From the NCBI GenBank assembly GCA_002376845.1, contig DFOS01000005.1:124001-188000 (forward strand): a stretch of 64,000 nucleotides of DNA, written 5' to 3'. Numbering within the stretch: position 1 is the stretch's first letter; each line of letters begins with the position of its first letter. A program made the position numbers and the translations under genes. Of this stretch, positions 25,717 through 35,519 are shown in pieces. The notes under the pieces were generated by a model. That model was not told the DNA's origin. It searched no databases and saw nothing but the letters and a program-made list of their open reading frames with translations. The DNA is from Bdellovibrionaceae bacterium UBA3535 (GTDB taxonomy: Bacteria > Bdellovibrionota > Bdellovibrionia > Bdellovibrionales > UBA840).

Positions 25717-26805
25717 TTATAAAGACAGCAATATTTTCTTTGCCATGTCACTGGAGGCATGGGGCTTTGCAAAGCGCTCCACATTTTTTTCTAGCATGGC
25801 TAGCAAATCTGGATTTTCTACAAAGCCTAGAATCAATGACTCTAGATGATCCACATTCAAATCTTTTTGTTCCAATAAGATGGCTGCCTGCGCCTGAGCC
25901 AACTGTTTTGCATTTTCAAACTGATGATTGTCCGCAGCCCAAGGCAGGGGTACAAATATGGCCGCCTTTTGACTTATACACACTTCCGCAATGGTGGATG
26001 CACCAGCACGGCAAATGAGTAAATCCGCCCTTGCTAACTCCTCTGACATATTGTGTACAAACTCACGCACCTCTAGGGAAATATCAAAGCCCTTATACAG
26101 AGCTTGGAACTTCTCAAAATCTAAAGAGCCAATTTGGTGCAAAAACTCAAGCTCCCTAAGAGGGTGGTCCTTATCTCGGTTGACCTTTTCGAGTAATTCG
26201 TAAACCTTTTCATTGATCGAACGTGAGCCGGAACTTCCACCAAATATAAAGACGCGAAATTTTTTTTGCGCCGAATTGCGCACGGCCCTTTGGAATCGTG
26301 TCGGCACTCCCACCTCTTGCACATTGTACTTTTCAAAAATTTCATCTTTGGATCGCAAGTTAACAAAAATTTGCTTCGCCTTATCTGCCATTACACGTGT
26401 AACTAGGCCGGCTTTTGCGTTCGGCTCCCAAAGCATAATCGGGATACTTAAAAAATAGGCCGCATAAAGCGAAGGAAAGGAAGCATAACCTCCATAACCT
26501 ACTACTAATTGAGGTCTATATTTAATCAACAAGAACAAGGCCTCAATAAAAGCATAGGGCAAGACCAGTAAGCCCAATATTTTTTTTAGTAGGTTTCCGG
26601 TATTGATCGGCATTATGCTAATTGTATGCGTTGGATATTCAATTCGAGAAAGTATCTTTTGATCCAAAGGGCGGTTGGCTCCGACAAAATGTACCTCTAC
26701 CTTAGGATCCAAGCTCGTTAATTCATCGGCAACGGCAACCGCAGGGTAAATATGACCACCAGTTCCCCCACCTGTGAAAAACACTCTTTTTGTCTGCTCC
26801 GTCAT
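25717..26805 (-). CDS. murG: UDP-GlcNAc:undecaprenyl-PP-MurNAc-pentapeptide transferase MurG
   Basis: 362-residue peripheral inner-membrane glycosyltransferase that turns lipid I into lipid II. The N-terminal GGTGGHIYPAVAVA loop, VVGYGGYASFPS, FGGSSGSRSIN and the sugar-binding CRAGASTIAEV with following PLPWAADNHQ are diagnostic. The ATG overlaps the ftsW stop by 4 bp, coupling lipid II synthesis with its septal polymerase. Confidence 0.95.
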   Translation of the reverse strand: MTEQTKRVFFTGGGTGGHIYPAVAVADELTSLDPKVEVHFVGANRPLDQKILSRIEYPTHTISIMPINTGNLLKKILGLLVLPYAFIEALFLLIKYRPQLVVGYGGYASFPSLYAAYFLSIPIMLWEPNAKAGLVTRVMADKAKQIFVNLRSKDEIFEKYNVQEVGVPTRFQRAVRNSAQKKFRVFIFGGSSGSRSINEKVYELLEKVNRDKDHPLRELEFLHQIGSLDFEKFQALYKGFDISLEVREFVHNMSEELARADLLICRAGASTIAEVCISQKAAIFVPLPWAADNHQFENAKQLAQAQAAILLEQKDLNVDHLESLILGFVENPDLLAMLEKNVERFAKPHASSDMAKKILLSL

Positions 26806-27899
26806 GCCTTCTTCTTTTGTTGAGATCGAATATTAAATAGCAAACCAAACAATATTGCAGTAGTAATTAAGGAGCTACCTCCATAACTTATAAATGGCAA
26901 AGTCACCCCCTTTGTAGGCAACAAGCCCATACTTACTCCCATATTTATAAAGACCTGTATAGCAAAACCAATGGTTAGACCTGTTGCTACGCACCTTTGG
27001 AAAGTGTCTTTTGTTTGAATCACGATTTGCATGGAGCGAAAAATCACGTAGGTAAAAAGAAAAATGATGATGGCAACGCCAACAAAGCCCGTCTCTTCTG
27101 CCAACACGGCCAAGGTGAAATCCGTATGGGCTTCGGGCAAAAAGAAAAGTTTGCCCTGTCCTTGTCCAAGCCCCACACCTGTGAATCCGCCTGAGTAAAA
27201 ACTCATCATAGATTGGATGACTTGAAAACCGCTACCACTAGCATCGGACCAAGGATCTAAAAATGCCATCAATCGCGCTTTTCTGTAGGGACTAATCATG
27301 ATCAAAGAGATAAAAATTCCACTGGCTGCCAAAGCGAGACCAAAAACATAGCGCCAGGAGAGTCCGAAGCTAAAAAGAATGCCAAAAACAATAATATTGC
27401 ATATCACAAAAGTGCCAAAATCCGGTTGCAACAACAAAAGCATAAAGGGTGCAATTAACAGAGCCGCCCTAGCAATAAAATGCCATTTGTTGGTCTCTCC
27501 CCATTTCAGATCTAAAAAATACTTGGCCCATAATATGGGTATGAATACTTTGAGGAGCTCGGCCGGCTGGAAACGAAAGGCACCCAAATCGAGCCAGCGA
27601 TAGGCACCATTTACACTCAATGCAAACGGACTATACAGAGTCATGGCAATCAGCACAGTGGTTGCCAGCCAAATCAATAAAATGCCTTTGCTAAACACCT
27701 TCCACGGTGTTTTCCACACTACAAAGAAAACCAGAATGCTAATTAGCGCAAATATGACCTGTTTTTTAAAGAAATATAGTCCATCGCCAAGATTCTCAAT
27801 GGCATAGATATAGCTGGCAGAATAGACCTGAACAATCCCTACTCCCAAAAGAAAGAATAGGGACAGTAAAAGAGGCTGATCAAAGGTGTATTTCCGCAT
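26802..27899 (-). CDS. ftsW: Septal peptidoglycan glycosyltransferase FtsW
   Basis: 365-residue SEDS-family membrane protein with about ten spans. It polymerises lipid II at the septum with FtsI. SEDS hallmarks are YRWLDLGAFRFQPAEL, LLQPDFGTF, FFLPEAHTDF and the C-terminal LPFISYGGSSL. It follows murD by 42 bp. Confidence 0.94.
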   Translation of the reverse strand: MRKYTFDQPLLLSLFFLLGVGIVQVYSASYIYAIENLGDGLYFFKKQVIFALISILVFFVVWKTPWKVFSKGILLIWLATTVLIAMTLYSPFALSVNGAYRWLDLGAFRFQPAELLKVFIPILWAKYFLDLKWGETNKWHFIARAALLIAPFMLLLLQPDFGTFVICNIIVFGILFSFGLSWRYVFGLALAASGIFISLIMISPYRKARLMAFLDPWSDASGSGFQVIQSMMSFYSGGFTGVGLGQGQGKLFFLPEAHTDFTLAVLAEETGFVGVAIIIFLFTYVIFRSMQIVIQTKDTFQRCVATGLTIGFAIQVFINMGVSMGLLPTKGVTLPFISYGGSSLITTAILFGLLFNIRSQQKKKA

Positions 27900-27941
27900 A
27901 CCTCTATGTTATGCGAAAAATAATCTGCTACCAAGGCTTAA

Positions 27942-29327
27942 TTATGAAAAGCCACGAACAATTTTCTTGTAGTATTCGCCTCGCTCCACATAAGAATCAA
28001 AAAGATCAAAGCTAGGACAGCCCGGGCTTAACAAAATAACATCGCCAATGCGAGATTTTTGGTAAGCAATCAATACCGCCTCCTCAAAGGTGCCAATCAA
28101 AAAGGTTTGCGTATGATCGCCAATATCACGATTGATTTTCTCTTTTGCCTCACCAACTAAAATCAAAGTTTTTACTTTTTGTTTTATAAAAGGCGCTAAG
28201 GATTCAAAGTTTACGCCGGTTTCTTTGCCGCCCATAATAAGAATCACATTTTCATCAAAAGCATCCAGAGCCCTAGCTACTGCATGTACATTAGTTGCCT
28301 TGGAGTCGTTATAGAACAAGACGCCGCCGGCTTTACGAACATACTCAATACGATGAGGAAGCCCTGGAAAGTCATTGATTACCTCTTGAATCACTTCTGG
28401 TTTTGCGCCAATTTCACGAACAGCCAAAATGGCCGCCATAATGTTCTCCACACTATGACGTCCCATCATTTTCACATCATCGGTGTGAAAAACCTCAATT
28501 TCGGGCGTTACCATAAAACGAATCTCTTTTTTAATATTTACAGCACCACCAATATTCATAATTTGAGGCTCTAAAGCGGCTTTTCTTGAGAAGTATAGAA
28601 TACGCCCCTTTTGCACAACTGGGTCTCGAGCCAAATCCACCACTCGCTTGTCATCTGCATTCAAAATGCTAGTGGTTTCATGGTTCACATTGCGGAAAAT
28701 CTTTCTCTTACAGGCGATATAATTTTCCATAGTACGGTGCCTGTCGAGATGATTTTCTGATAAATTCATAAATAAGATGATTCTCGGAGTGAACGTCTCA
28801 CAATGCTCCAACTGAAAGGAAGAGACTTCGGCAACAACAAATTGCGCTCTTTCACCACTACGAACCTTACGAACATACTCAATGAGTGGGGGGCCATAGT
28901 TACCGCCCAGCCATACATGCACACCGGATTTTGTTAACATCTGTTCTACAAGCTTACATACTGTAGACTTACCATTTGTGCCCGTAACAGCAATAATTGG
29001 CTCCTCTATATAGGAAGATGCAAACTCCACATCGCCAGTTACCTGCACTCCATTTGAACGCGCGTATTCAAAAATTTTCAATTCTGGTGAAATGCCCGGA
29101 CTAAGTATAATTAAGTCTTGCTCAATAAAAGTTCTAGGAGTGTGCCCACCCAGATCATAATTTAATTCATATTGATCAATATCATCCAAATAATTGGCCA
29201 ACTCCGCAGGAGATTTGTGATCACTGACCGTGACATTGGCTCCCTCTTCCACCAAAAATTTTGTTAGTGCGACCCCGGTTTTTGACAAACCAACGACCAT
29301 GACTTTTTTGCCTTTCACTTCATACAT
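27942..29327 (-). CDS. murD: UDP-N-acetylmuramoylalanine-D-glutamate ligase MurD
   Basis: 461-residue ligase adding D-Glu. The P-loop is VTGTNGKSTVCKL; NLSENHLDRH and GLPHRIEYV plus NDSKATN are MurD hallmarks. It starts 5 bp after mraY and has the normal length. Confidence 0.95.
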   Translation of the reverse strand: MYEVKGKKVMVVGLSKTGVALTKFLVEEGANVTVSDHKSPAELANYLDDIDQYELNYDLGGHTPRTFIEQDLIILSPGISPELKIFEYARSNGVQVTGDVEFASSYIEEPIIAVTGTNGKSTVCKLVEQMLTKSGVHVWLGGNYGPPLIEYVRKVRSGERAQFVVAEVSSFQLEHCETFTPRIILFMNLSENHLDRHRTMENYIACKRKIFRNVNHETTSILNADDKRVVDLARDPVVQKGRILYFSRKAALEPQIMNIGGAVNIKKEIRFMVTPEIEVFHTDDVKMMGRHSVENIMAAILAVREIGAKPEVIQEVINDFPGLPHRIEYVRKAGGVLFYNDSKATNVHAVARALDAFDENVILIMGGKETGVNFESLAPFIKQKVKTLILVGEAKEKINRDIGDHTQTFLIGTFEEAVLIAYQKSRIGDVILLSPGCPSFDLFDSYVERGEYYKKIVRGFS

Positions 29328-29332
29328 ACTTT

Positions 29333-30409
29333 TTACCTCAACTTTAATGTACTAAGACTAATAATTGCTAATAAAATGGCAATGATCCAAAAGCGTACGA
29401 TTACCTTTGGCTCATCAACACCTTTTAATTCAAAGTGATGATGAATGGGGGCCATGCGAAAAACTCGCTTGCCTGTAAGCTTGAATGAAGCCACTTGCGC
29501 TATCACCGAAAGCGCCTCAACAACAAAAATACCACCCAATAGAGCTAGTAAAATTTCGTTTTTACTTAAAACTGCCATGGTGCCCAAAAAACCACCCAAA
29601 CCAAGGCTCCCCACATCTCCCATAAAGACTTGCGCCGGATAGGTGTTGTACCATAGAAAACCCAATCCAGCAGCCATGACCGTTGCGGCGACGGGAGCCA
29701 ACTCTCCCGCCCCACTCACAAATGGAATTTGTAAGTACTCAGAAAATTGGTAGTGACCGGTAAGGTAGGAAATAATGGCCAAGGTTGCCGTGGCAATAAT
29801 GATGGGCACTATGGCCAAGCCATCTAAACCATCGGTTAAATTCACGGCGTTGGCACAACCCACAATCACAAAGGCGGCAAACGGCACATATAGCCAGCCC
29901 AAATCAAACTGCAAATCTTTAAAAAATGGAAAGTGCAAGTGTGTAGGGAAATCGTAGTAATGTATCAATATACTAATTACGGACATGGATACCACAAACT
30001 CCAAAAGCAGGCGCAATTTACCCGACAAACCCTTGGTATTCTTGCGAAATATCTTTAGGTAATCATCAATATAACCAATGGCGGCAAAGCTTAGAGTAAT
30101 GACGATGCAGGCCCAAACCAAGGGAACCTGCCAATTGGCCCACAAAATACATGGGATCAACATACTAATAACAATCAGGCCGCCGCCCATCGTAGGAGTG
30201 CCGGTTTTCTTAATATGACTTTGTGGCCCGTCATCTCGCACTACCTGCCCCACTTGTTTTCTTACAAGACGACGAATGAATGTGGGGCCGTACATCCAAC
30301 AGAGCAAGAAAGAACTAAGAAATGCTATAAATGTACGAAAAGAAATGTAGCGAAAAACATTAAAAAATACAGACTCATCTGCAAAGGACAAAAGCCATTG
30401 ATAGAGCAT
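29333..30409 (-). CDS. mraY: Phospho-MurNAc-pentapeptide transferase MraY
   Basis: 358-residue inner-membrane enzyme that makes lipid I. It has about ten spans, the catalytic Asp pair in GYIDDYLK, NLTDGLDGLA, FMGDVGSLGLGG and the APIHHHFELKG loop. It begins 6 bp after murF. Confidence 0.96.
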   Translation of the reverse strand: MLYQWLLSFADESVFFNVFRYISFRTFIAFLSSFLLCWMYGPTFIRRLVRKQVGQVVRDDGPQSHIKKTGTPTMGGGLIVISMLIPCILWANWQVPLVWACIVITLSFAAIGYIDDYLKIFRKNTKGLSGKLRLLLEFVVSMSVISILIHYYDFPTHLHFPFFKDLQFDLGWLYVPFAAFVIVGCANAVNLTDGLDGLAIVPIIIATATLAIISYLTGHYQFSEYLQIPFVSGAGELAPVAATVMAAGLGFLWYNTYPAQVFMGDVGSLGLGGFLGTMAVLSKNEILLALLGGIFVVEALSVIAQVASFKLTGKRVFRMAPIHHHFELKGVDEPKVIVRFWIIAILLAIISLSTLKLR

Positions 30410-30415
30410 ACTAAC

Positions 30416-31789
30416 CTATTTTGATTCAAAGTTTAGCGGCTCTAGAGCTAGCAAAAAGTTTTCCAAACCAATACTCCGTGAAGCCTTCATAAAAACAATA
30501 TCGCTATTACCTAGCATAGTTGCCAAGTCTTTTGCAAGACTTTCTTTGTAAAGGTCTGATATCATTATATTTTTCTTTCCATAGGCATCGGCAAATAGCT
30601 GTGCATTTTTGCCAATAAAATAAACTTTTTCGAAGTTCATTTCCCGTACCCTTCTTGCCAGATCTATATGTTCTTGATCATTGGACTCACCAATTTCCAA
30701 CATATCCCCCAGCACCAAGAATTGCTTTTGATGTCCATTCCAATCTTGAATGTTATCGAGTAAGGCGGACATGCTATCAGGGTTTGCGTTGTAGGCATCA
30801 AAAACGGCCTTGGCACCGCTTGCCAGATCCACCCATTGGTTACGCCCCCATATGGTTTTGCAGCTCGATATGGCGGACCATATTTGCTTGGCAGGCATGC
30901 CATAGGCATGAGCCATGGCAATGGCCGCCGCAAGATTCATTAAATTTTGTGAACCAAAAACAGAAAAATTGGCTTCCCCTGGAGTTTTACCAATATGTCC
31001 TTGCAGAAGACTGCCTTCTTTTTTTTCTAGAAAAACATCGGCGGAGGAATCTTTAAGGGAAAAAGTAATTTGGCTAGAATCTTGATAGCGTAGCATCATC
31101 TCCTTGGTGTAGGAGTTATCCAGGTTAAAAATTTTGCTGGACTGTGGGGAAGCGCGATAGATGCCCTCTTTTTCTTTGGCAATATTCTCCACAGTTTTCA
31201 TATATTCCAGGTGGGCCCTACCCACGACTGTAACCAAAGTAAAATCCGGTTCTGCGATCTTACAAAGCTTGGCAATCTCGCCTACATGGTTCATCCCCAT
31301 TTCACTAATCATCAGATCATGCTCGGGCCGAATTTGTAGCAAACTAAAGGGCACCCCCCAATGATTGTTAAAGCTGCCACTACTGTAACAAACCTTGTAT
31401 TGACTTGAGAGAATCTGCTGCAAAAACTCTTTGGTGGTGGTTTTTCCATTGCTGCCAGTAATGGCAAAGACTGGCTTTTGCATTTTTCGTCGCCAAAAGC
31501 GTGCAAAGTCTTGTAGAGCGCTTAGGGTGTCTGCCACGCGAAGGAAAGTCACATCCTTTGGTAATTCTATATCTTTTGCTGAAACAACAGCTTTTGCTCC
31601 GTTTTTTATGGCTTGTGAAATAAAATCATGGGCATCGAATTTGTCCCCAATCAACGGCCAAAAAATTGCGCCATCCTGGGCTTCTTTTGAATTGGTGGAG
31701 ATGGCCGAATACTCTTCTTGCCCCTTTTGCTTTAGGTCGCCGCCAGTACCCTTTAACAAGTCTTCTAAGGTGAATGCATTTTTTATCAT
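30416..31789 (-). CDS. murF: UDP-MurNAc-tripeptide:D-Ala-D-Ala ligase MurF
   Basis: 457-residue ligase that adds D-Ala-D-Ala. The P-loop is AITGSNGKTTTKEF; MGMNHVGEIA and FDAYNANPDSM are MurF hallmarks. A longer reading begins with TTG at 31831, but ATG 31789 gives the usual MurF N-terminus (MIKNAFTLEDLLKG). Neither start has a good ribosome site; 48 bp separate it from murE. Confidence 0.94.
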   Translation of the reverse strand: MIKNAFTLEDLLKGTGGDLKQKGQEEYSAISTNSKEAQDGAIFWPLIGDKFDAHDFISQAIKNGAKAVVSAKDIELPKDVTFLRVADTLSALQDFARFWRRKMQKPVFAITGSNGKTTTKEFLQQILSSQYKVCYSSGSFNNHWGVPFSLLQIRPEHDLMISEMGMNHVGEIAKLCKIAEPDFTLVTVVGRAHLEYMKTVENIAKEKEGIYRASPQSSKIFNLDNSYTKEMMLRYQDSSQITFSLKDSSADVFLEKKEGSLLQGHIGKTPGEANFSVFGSQNLMNLAAAIAMAHAYGMPAKQIWSAISSCKTIWGRNQWVDLASGAKAVFDAYNANPDSMSALLDNIQDWNGHQKQFLVLGDMLEIGESNDQEHIDLARRVREMNFEKVYFIGKNAQLFADAYGKKNIMISDLYKESLAKDLATMLGNSDIVFMKASRSIGLENFLLALEPLNFESK

Positions 31790-31837
31790 CGCAATAATAC
31801 TAGCAGGATTTGGCTCGTTGTCATGCCTCAAAAATAT

Positions 31838-33286
31838 CTAGGCAAAATAATCGAGCACCTGTTGCTTATCAGAAAATTTCAAGCGCTTACCTGCAATTTC
31901 TTGGTATTGCTCATGTCCCTTTCCGGCTATAAGCACAATATCACCAGCCTTCGCCTGTGAAAGTGCGTGGTGAATGGCAGTGCTTCTATCTTCTATGATT
32001 GTGGCAGGCTGTTTTAAACCCTTTTGCATATCTTCTAAGATTTTTGCAGGCTCTTCACCGCGGGGATTGTCTGAGGTTAGAATCAAATGATCTGCGTACT
32101 TTTCTCCAGCACTTGCCATAAGGGGGCGCTTTTGCTTGTCTCGCTCGCCGCCGCAACCATAGACCGAAAAAATCTTTCCTTGCCCAGATACGGTTTTTAA
32201 AAACGATAAGACATTCTCTAAAGCATCCGGGGTGTGCGCATAATCGATGAAAACATAAATGCCTTGCGGATTGTTCACTCGCTCCAAGCGTCCCGGGACC
32301 CTCACACCTGTACTTAATTGCTCCGCCACCTCCAATGGCTGATGTTGCAAAACCTCTGCAGTCAAAAGCGCCGCGGCCAAATTGTAGGCGTTATGTTCGC
32401 CAAAAAGACTGTAGGAAATCTCCCTGCTTTTTCCCTCATAGGTCCAACGCAGGGACATACCATCCAAGCTTTGTTGTAAAATTTGAAAACTTAATTGCGC
32501 TCCGTGCTTGCCAAAGGATCTGATGGGTAAATCCGGGCTCTTCAATAGTCGCTGTACGTAGGTATCATCCTGGTTCAGTATGGCTATGGGGTTTTTCTTT
32601 GCCGATGCCTTCAAGCCCTGAAGAAATAGCTTTGCCTTGGCTTGAAAATAATTTTCCATCGTAAGGTGATAATCCAAATGGTCCTGACTTAAATTTGTGA
32701 ACACACAAGCGTCCCAGTCAATGGCTGCGAGTCTGTCTTGCTCAATAGCATGGGAAGAGGCTTCCATTACTACACCCCTTGCTCCGGCATCGGCAAAGTC
32801 GCAAAGTCTATGGTGCAAGCCTTTTGCATCCGGGCTTGTTAAACTGCTTTCCCAAACCTTGTTTTGAAAATGATGGTCGATGGTCCCTATAAGTCCTATG
32901 GGCTGTCCAAGCTTTGACCAAAGGCTTTCAATCATATAGGCAACTGTGGTTTTACCATTGGTGCCTGTAACTCCGATCATCGGCATACTTTTGCTTAAAT
33001 CACCATAATACAAAGATGCTAAATGTGCGTAAAACTTTCTTGAGTTTTTTACCTTCAAAATCCTTTGATCTTGCTCATCCGTATTTTCACAAACAACTAA
33101 AGGCACTTTGTTGGCAAGTGCCTCGCCAATGGCACTATGCCCGTCCCAACGATTGCCTTTGATCGCCACAAAGACAGTATGCTGGTTGAAATCTTCGTTG
33201 GACCTACTAAAATTTTCAATTTTTAGATTTCGTAAAGGATGATTTTGAATCTCCGGAAAGTCATTTTGCAAATCCATTAATTGCAT
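31838..33286 (-). CDS. murE: UDP-MurNAc-tripeptide synthetase MurE (meso-diaminopimelate adding)
   Basis: 482-residue ligase adding the third stem residue. The P-loop is VTGTNGKTTVAYM. TSDNPRGEEP contains the DNPR motif that marks meso-diaminopimelate specificity, so the peptidoglycan is of the usual Gram-negative type. NLSQDHLDYH is also present. It overlaps the ftsI stop by one base. Confidence 0.95.
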   Translation of the reverse strand: MQLMDLQNDFPEIQNHPLRNLKIENFSRSNEDFNQHTVFVAIKGNRWDGHSAIGEALANKVPLVVCENTDEQDQRILKVKNSRKFYAHLASLYYGDLSKSMPMIGVTGTNGKTTVAYMIESLWSKLGQPIGLIGTIDHHFQNKVWESSLTSPDAKGLHHRLCDFADAGARGVVMEASSHAIEQDRLAAIDWDACVFTNLSQDHLDYHLTMENYFQAKAKLFLQGLKASAKKNPIAILNQDDTYVQRLLKSPDLPIRSFGKHGAQLSFQILQQSLDGMSLRWTYEGKSREISYSLFGEHNAYNLAAALLTAEVLQHQPLEVAEQLSTGVRVPGRLERVNNPQGIYVFIDYAHTPDALENVLSFLKTVSGQGKIFSVYGCGGERDKQKRPLMASAGEKYADHLILTSDNPRGEEPAKILEDMQKGLKQPATIIEDRSTAIHHALSQAKAGDIVLIAGKGHEQYQEIAGKRLKFSDKQQVLDYFA

Positions 33287-35235
33287 TAGATCTCTTTTTT
33301 TAGATAAATGTTGATAGTCTTGCTTTTATCTAAACTCTTTCCTTTTTCTGGTAAAGTCTTTGTCACGCGCCCTGTGCCGTGAATCTTCACATCTAAGTTT
33401 TCGCCGCGCAGTAGCTGCAAACTTTGCCTTAAGGTCAAACCCTTTAAATCTGGCATCTGCCCTTCTTGCATCTCTCGCTTGACCAAATCAATTGCAGCCG
33501 ATTGTTGCCATAAGCTAGCACTTCTGTCTGTTGCTTTTTGCATTTTCTCTTCCGTAATGTAGTGTGCGGGCGCACCATTGCGAAGCATGGCAAAATTGGC
33601 AATTTGTGAAAAGATCGGCGCAGCTACCTCTGAGCCGTAAAAAATTCCCTTGGGGGAATCTATTGCAATATAGATAACATATTTAGGATTTTCAGCAGGC
33701 ACAAAACCAGCAAAAGAAGAAATATACTTTCCTGGCTCGTAGCCGCGTCCACTATCGCTCACCCTTTGCGCTGTACCGGTTTTCCCTGCTACGGAGTAGC
33801 CTTTGATATTGGCTTTTACGCCGGTGCCATCTTCACTGGTAGCCAACTTTAACATATCACGCAGCTCCTCAGCATCCACCGGTGAAAGTACGCGGCGCAG
33901 CTCCTTAGGGCGCATCTCTTCTAAAATCTCTCCCCTACTATTGAGAATGGATTTCACAATATAGGGTTGATTCAAAACCCCACCATTCGCAATGGCAGCA
34001 TATGCATTGGCAATTTGTAGCGGTGTAGCCGCAATGCCATGCCCAAAGGAAATTGTCGCCAGAGTATGCTTGCGCCAAGGTATTTCATTTAGGATGCCTT
34101 TCGATTCTCCCGGAAGCTCCGAAATTTTTTGGCCAAAACCAAAATCTCTTAACGTGCGGTAAAGATCATCCTCTCCCAATTTAAAAGCCACCTTTGCCGT
34201 ACCCACATTCGAGGATTTGGCTAGTATTTCCTCCAAGCGCAGCCACTCAAAGTCATGATCCTTATCGGCTTCTTTGATAGTTCGGCCGCCAACTTGCAGC
34301 TCCCCTTTTTCACAATAAATCTTCGACTTAGGATGAAAGATATTTTTCTTCAACGCAGCGGCTACGGTGAATGTTTTCATGGTACTTCCGGGCTCAAAAG
34401 CATCTTGAATGACTCGGTTGCGCCGGTTCTTTGCAGAGGATTTTAAAAATTCATTTGCATCAAAAGTGGGGTAACTAGCTAGGCTTAAAATTTCTGAGGT
34501 ATCGGCCTTTAATATTACTCCCACGGCCTTTTTTGCCTCATGCTTTCGTGTGGCTTGCTTCAAAGCTTGTTCCAAAACATATTGCAACTCAAGATCGGTA
34601 GTAAGCTGTATATGCTTGCCATCGCTTCGCTCCATGATCAACTGTCCATTTAAAATCAATGGTGTGCCTCTGGCATCGCGCTTTAGCTGTATTTCTTCGT
34701 CCTTGCCACTTAGTTCCTTATCATAGAGCAACTCTAGCCCCTCTAAGCCATCACCCTGCGCTCCAACAAAACCCAGTGTTTGCGATAGAATGTGTAGATT
34801 GGGATAGATACGTTTGGACTCTTCGATAATCCCTAGGCCGCGAAAGTTCAATGCTTCTAACTTTTTCTTTGTACTGCGATCCTTCTTGCGAGCAATCCAG
34901 ACAAAACGGCGATTAGAATTGCGTATCTTTTTGTATACGTAGGAACGTGAAATCCCCAGCACTTTTGCCACTTCTCGGGCAAATTGCTTTTTATTTTTTA
35001 TGATTTTGGGATCGGCAAAAAATGAGTAGGCATTGACAGATGAAGCCAGCTCCTTATTGTTGCGATCTAGGATCAGACCCCTGCGTGGCTGCAAGGTAAT
35101 GGCTGTTTGAAATTGTCGTTGCTTTCTCTCTGAGAGTTTTTCGCTTGGAAAAATCTGCAAAAATAGCGCTCGGCTTAAAACGCCCAACATCAACAGCAAT
35201 ATAATGGCAAAAACCAAACTCAGTCTACGTGTCAT
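33286..35235 (-). CDS. ftsI: Septal transpeptidase FtsI (PBP3) with C-terminal PASTA domain
   Basis: 649-residue class B penicillin-binding protein with one N-terminal membrane anchor, a dimerisation domain and a transpeptidase domain. Active-site motifs are SxxK in PGSTMKTF, SxN in KSSNVG and KTG in AGKTGTAQR. The last 60 residues form a PASTA domain (GQMPDLKGLTLRQSLQLL), absent from E. coli FtsI but common in deltaproteobacterial-type and Gram-positive homologues; it probably binds peptidoglycan. The ATG overlaps the ftsL stop by 4 bp. Confidence 0.95.
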   Translation of the reverse strand: MTRRLSLVFAIILLLMLGVLSRALFLQIFPSEKLSERKQRQFQTAITLQPRRGLILDRNNKELASSVNAYSFFADPKIIKNKKQFAREVAKVLGISRSYVYKKIRNSNRRFVWIARKKDRSTKKKLEALNFRGLGIIEESKRIYPNLHILSQTLGFVGAQGDGLEGLELLYDKELSGKDEEIQLKRDARGTPLILNGQLIMERSDGKHIQLTTDLELQYVLEQALKQATRKHEAKKAVGVILKADTSEILSLASYPTFDANEFLKSSAKNRRNRVIQDAFEPGSTMKTFTVAAALKKNIFHPKSKIYCEKGELQVGGRTIKEADKDHDFEWLRLEEILAKSSNVGTAKVAFKLGEDDLYRTLRDFGFGQKISELPGESKGILNEIPWRKHTLATISFGHGIAATPLQIANAYAAIANGGVLNQPYIVKSILNSRGEILEEMRPKELRRVLSPVDAEELRDMLKLATSEDGTGVKANIKGYSVAGKTGTAQRVSDSGRGYEPGKYISSFAGFVPAENPKYVIYIAIDSPKGIFYGSEVAAPIFSQIANFAMLRNGAPAHYITEEKMQKATDRSASLWQQSAAIDLVKREMQEGQMPDLKGLTLRQSLQLLRGENLDVKIHGTGRVTKTLPEKGKSLDKSKTINIYLKKEI

Positions 35236-35519
35236 TGGTGATCATTATAAGTTAATTGAATGATTTGTTGGTTCTCGGGTTTGTTAAGTGCCCAGTATTC
35301 TTTGGCAAATTTTTCCACTCGGTCTGGACGGGTCAAAGTTGCTAACTCAAGAGAGCGTATTCTTAAATCGTCCTTTACTTTCTTTTCTACTTTGGTTTGC
35401 TTCCAAAATAAATAACCGATACGTCTTACTTCCATTTTGCAGAAAACAATGGTCAACATGGAGGAAATAATCAATAGCAAACTCATAAAGGGTTTGATGG
35501 ACTCAATTTTATCTCTCAT
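35232..35519 (-). CDS. ftsL: FtsL-like cell-division protein
   Basis: 95-residue bitopic protein: short cytoplasmic N-terminus, one membrane span (FMSLLLIISSMLTIVF), then a periplasmic coiled coil (QTKVEKKVKDDLRIRSLELA). Size, topology and position between rsmH and ftsI, with 4-bp overlaps on both sides, identify it. Sequence conservation of FtsL is low, so the assignment rests on context. Confidence 0.85.
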   Translation of the reverse strand: MRDKIESIKPFMSLLLIISSMLTIVFCKMEVRRIGYLFWKQTKVEKKVKDDLRIRSLELATLTRPDRVEKFAKEYWALNKPENQQIIQLTYNDHQ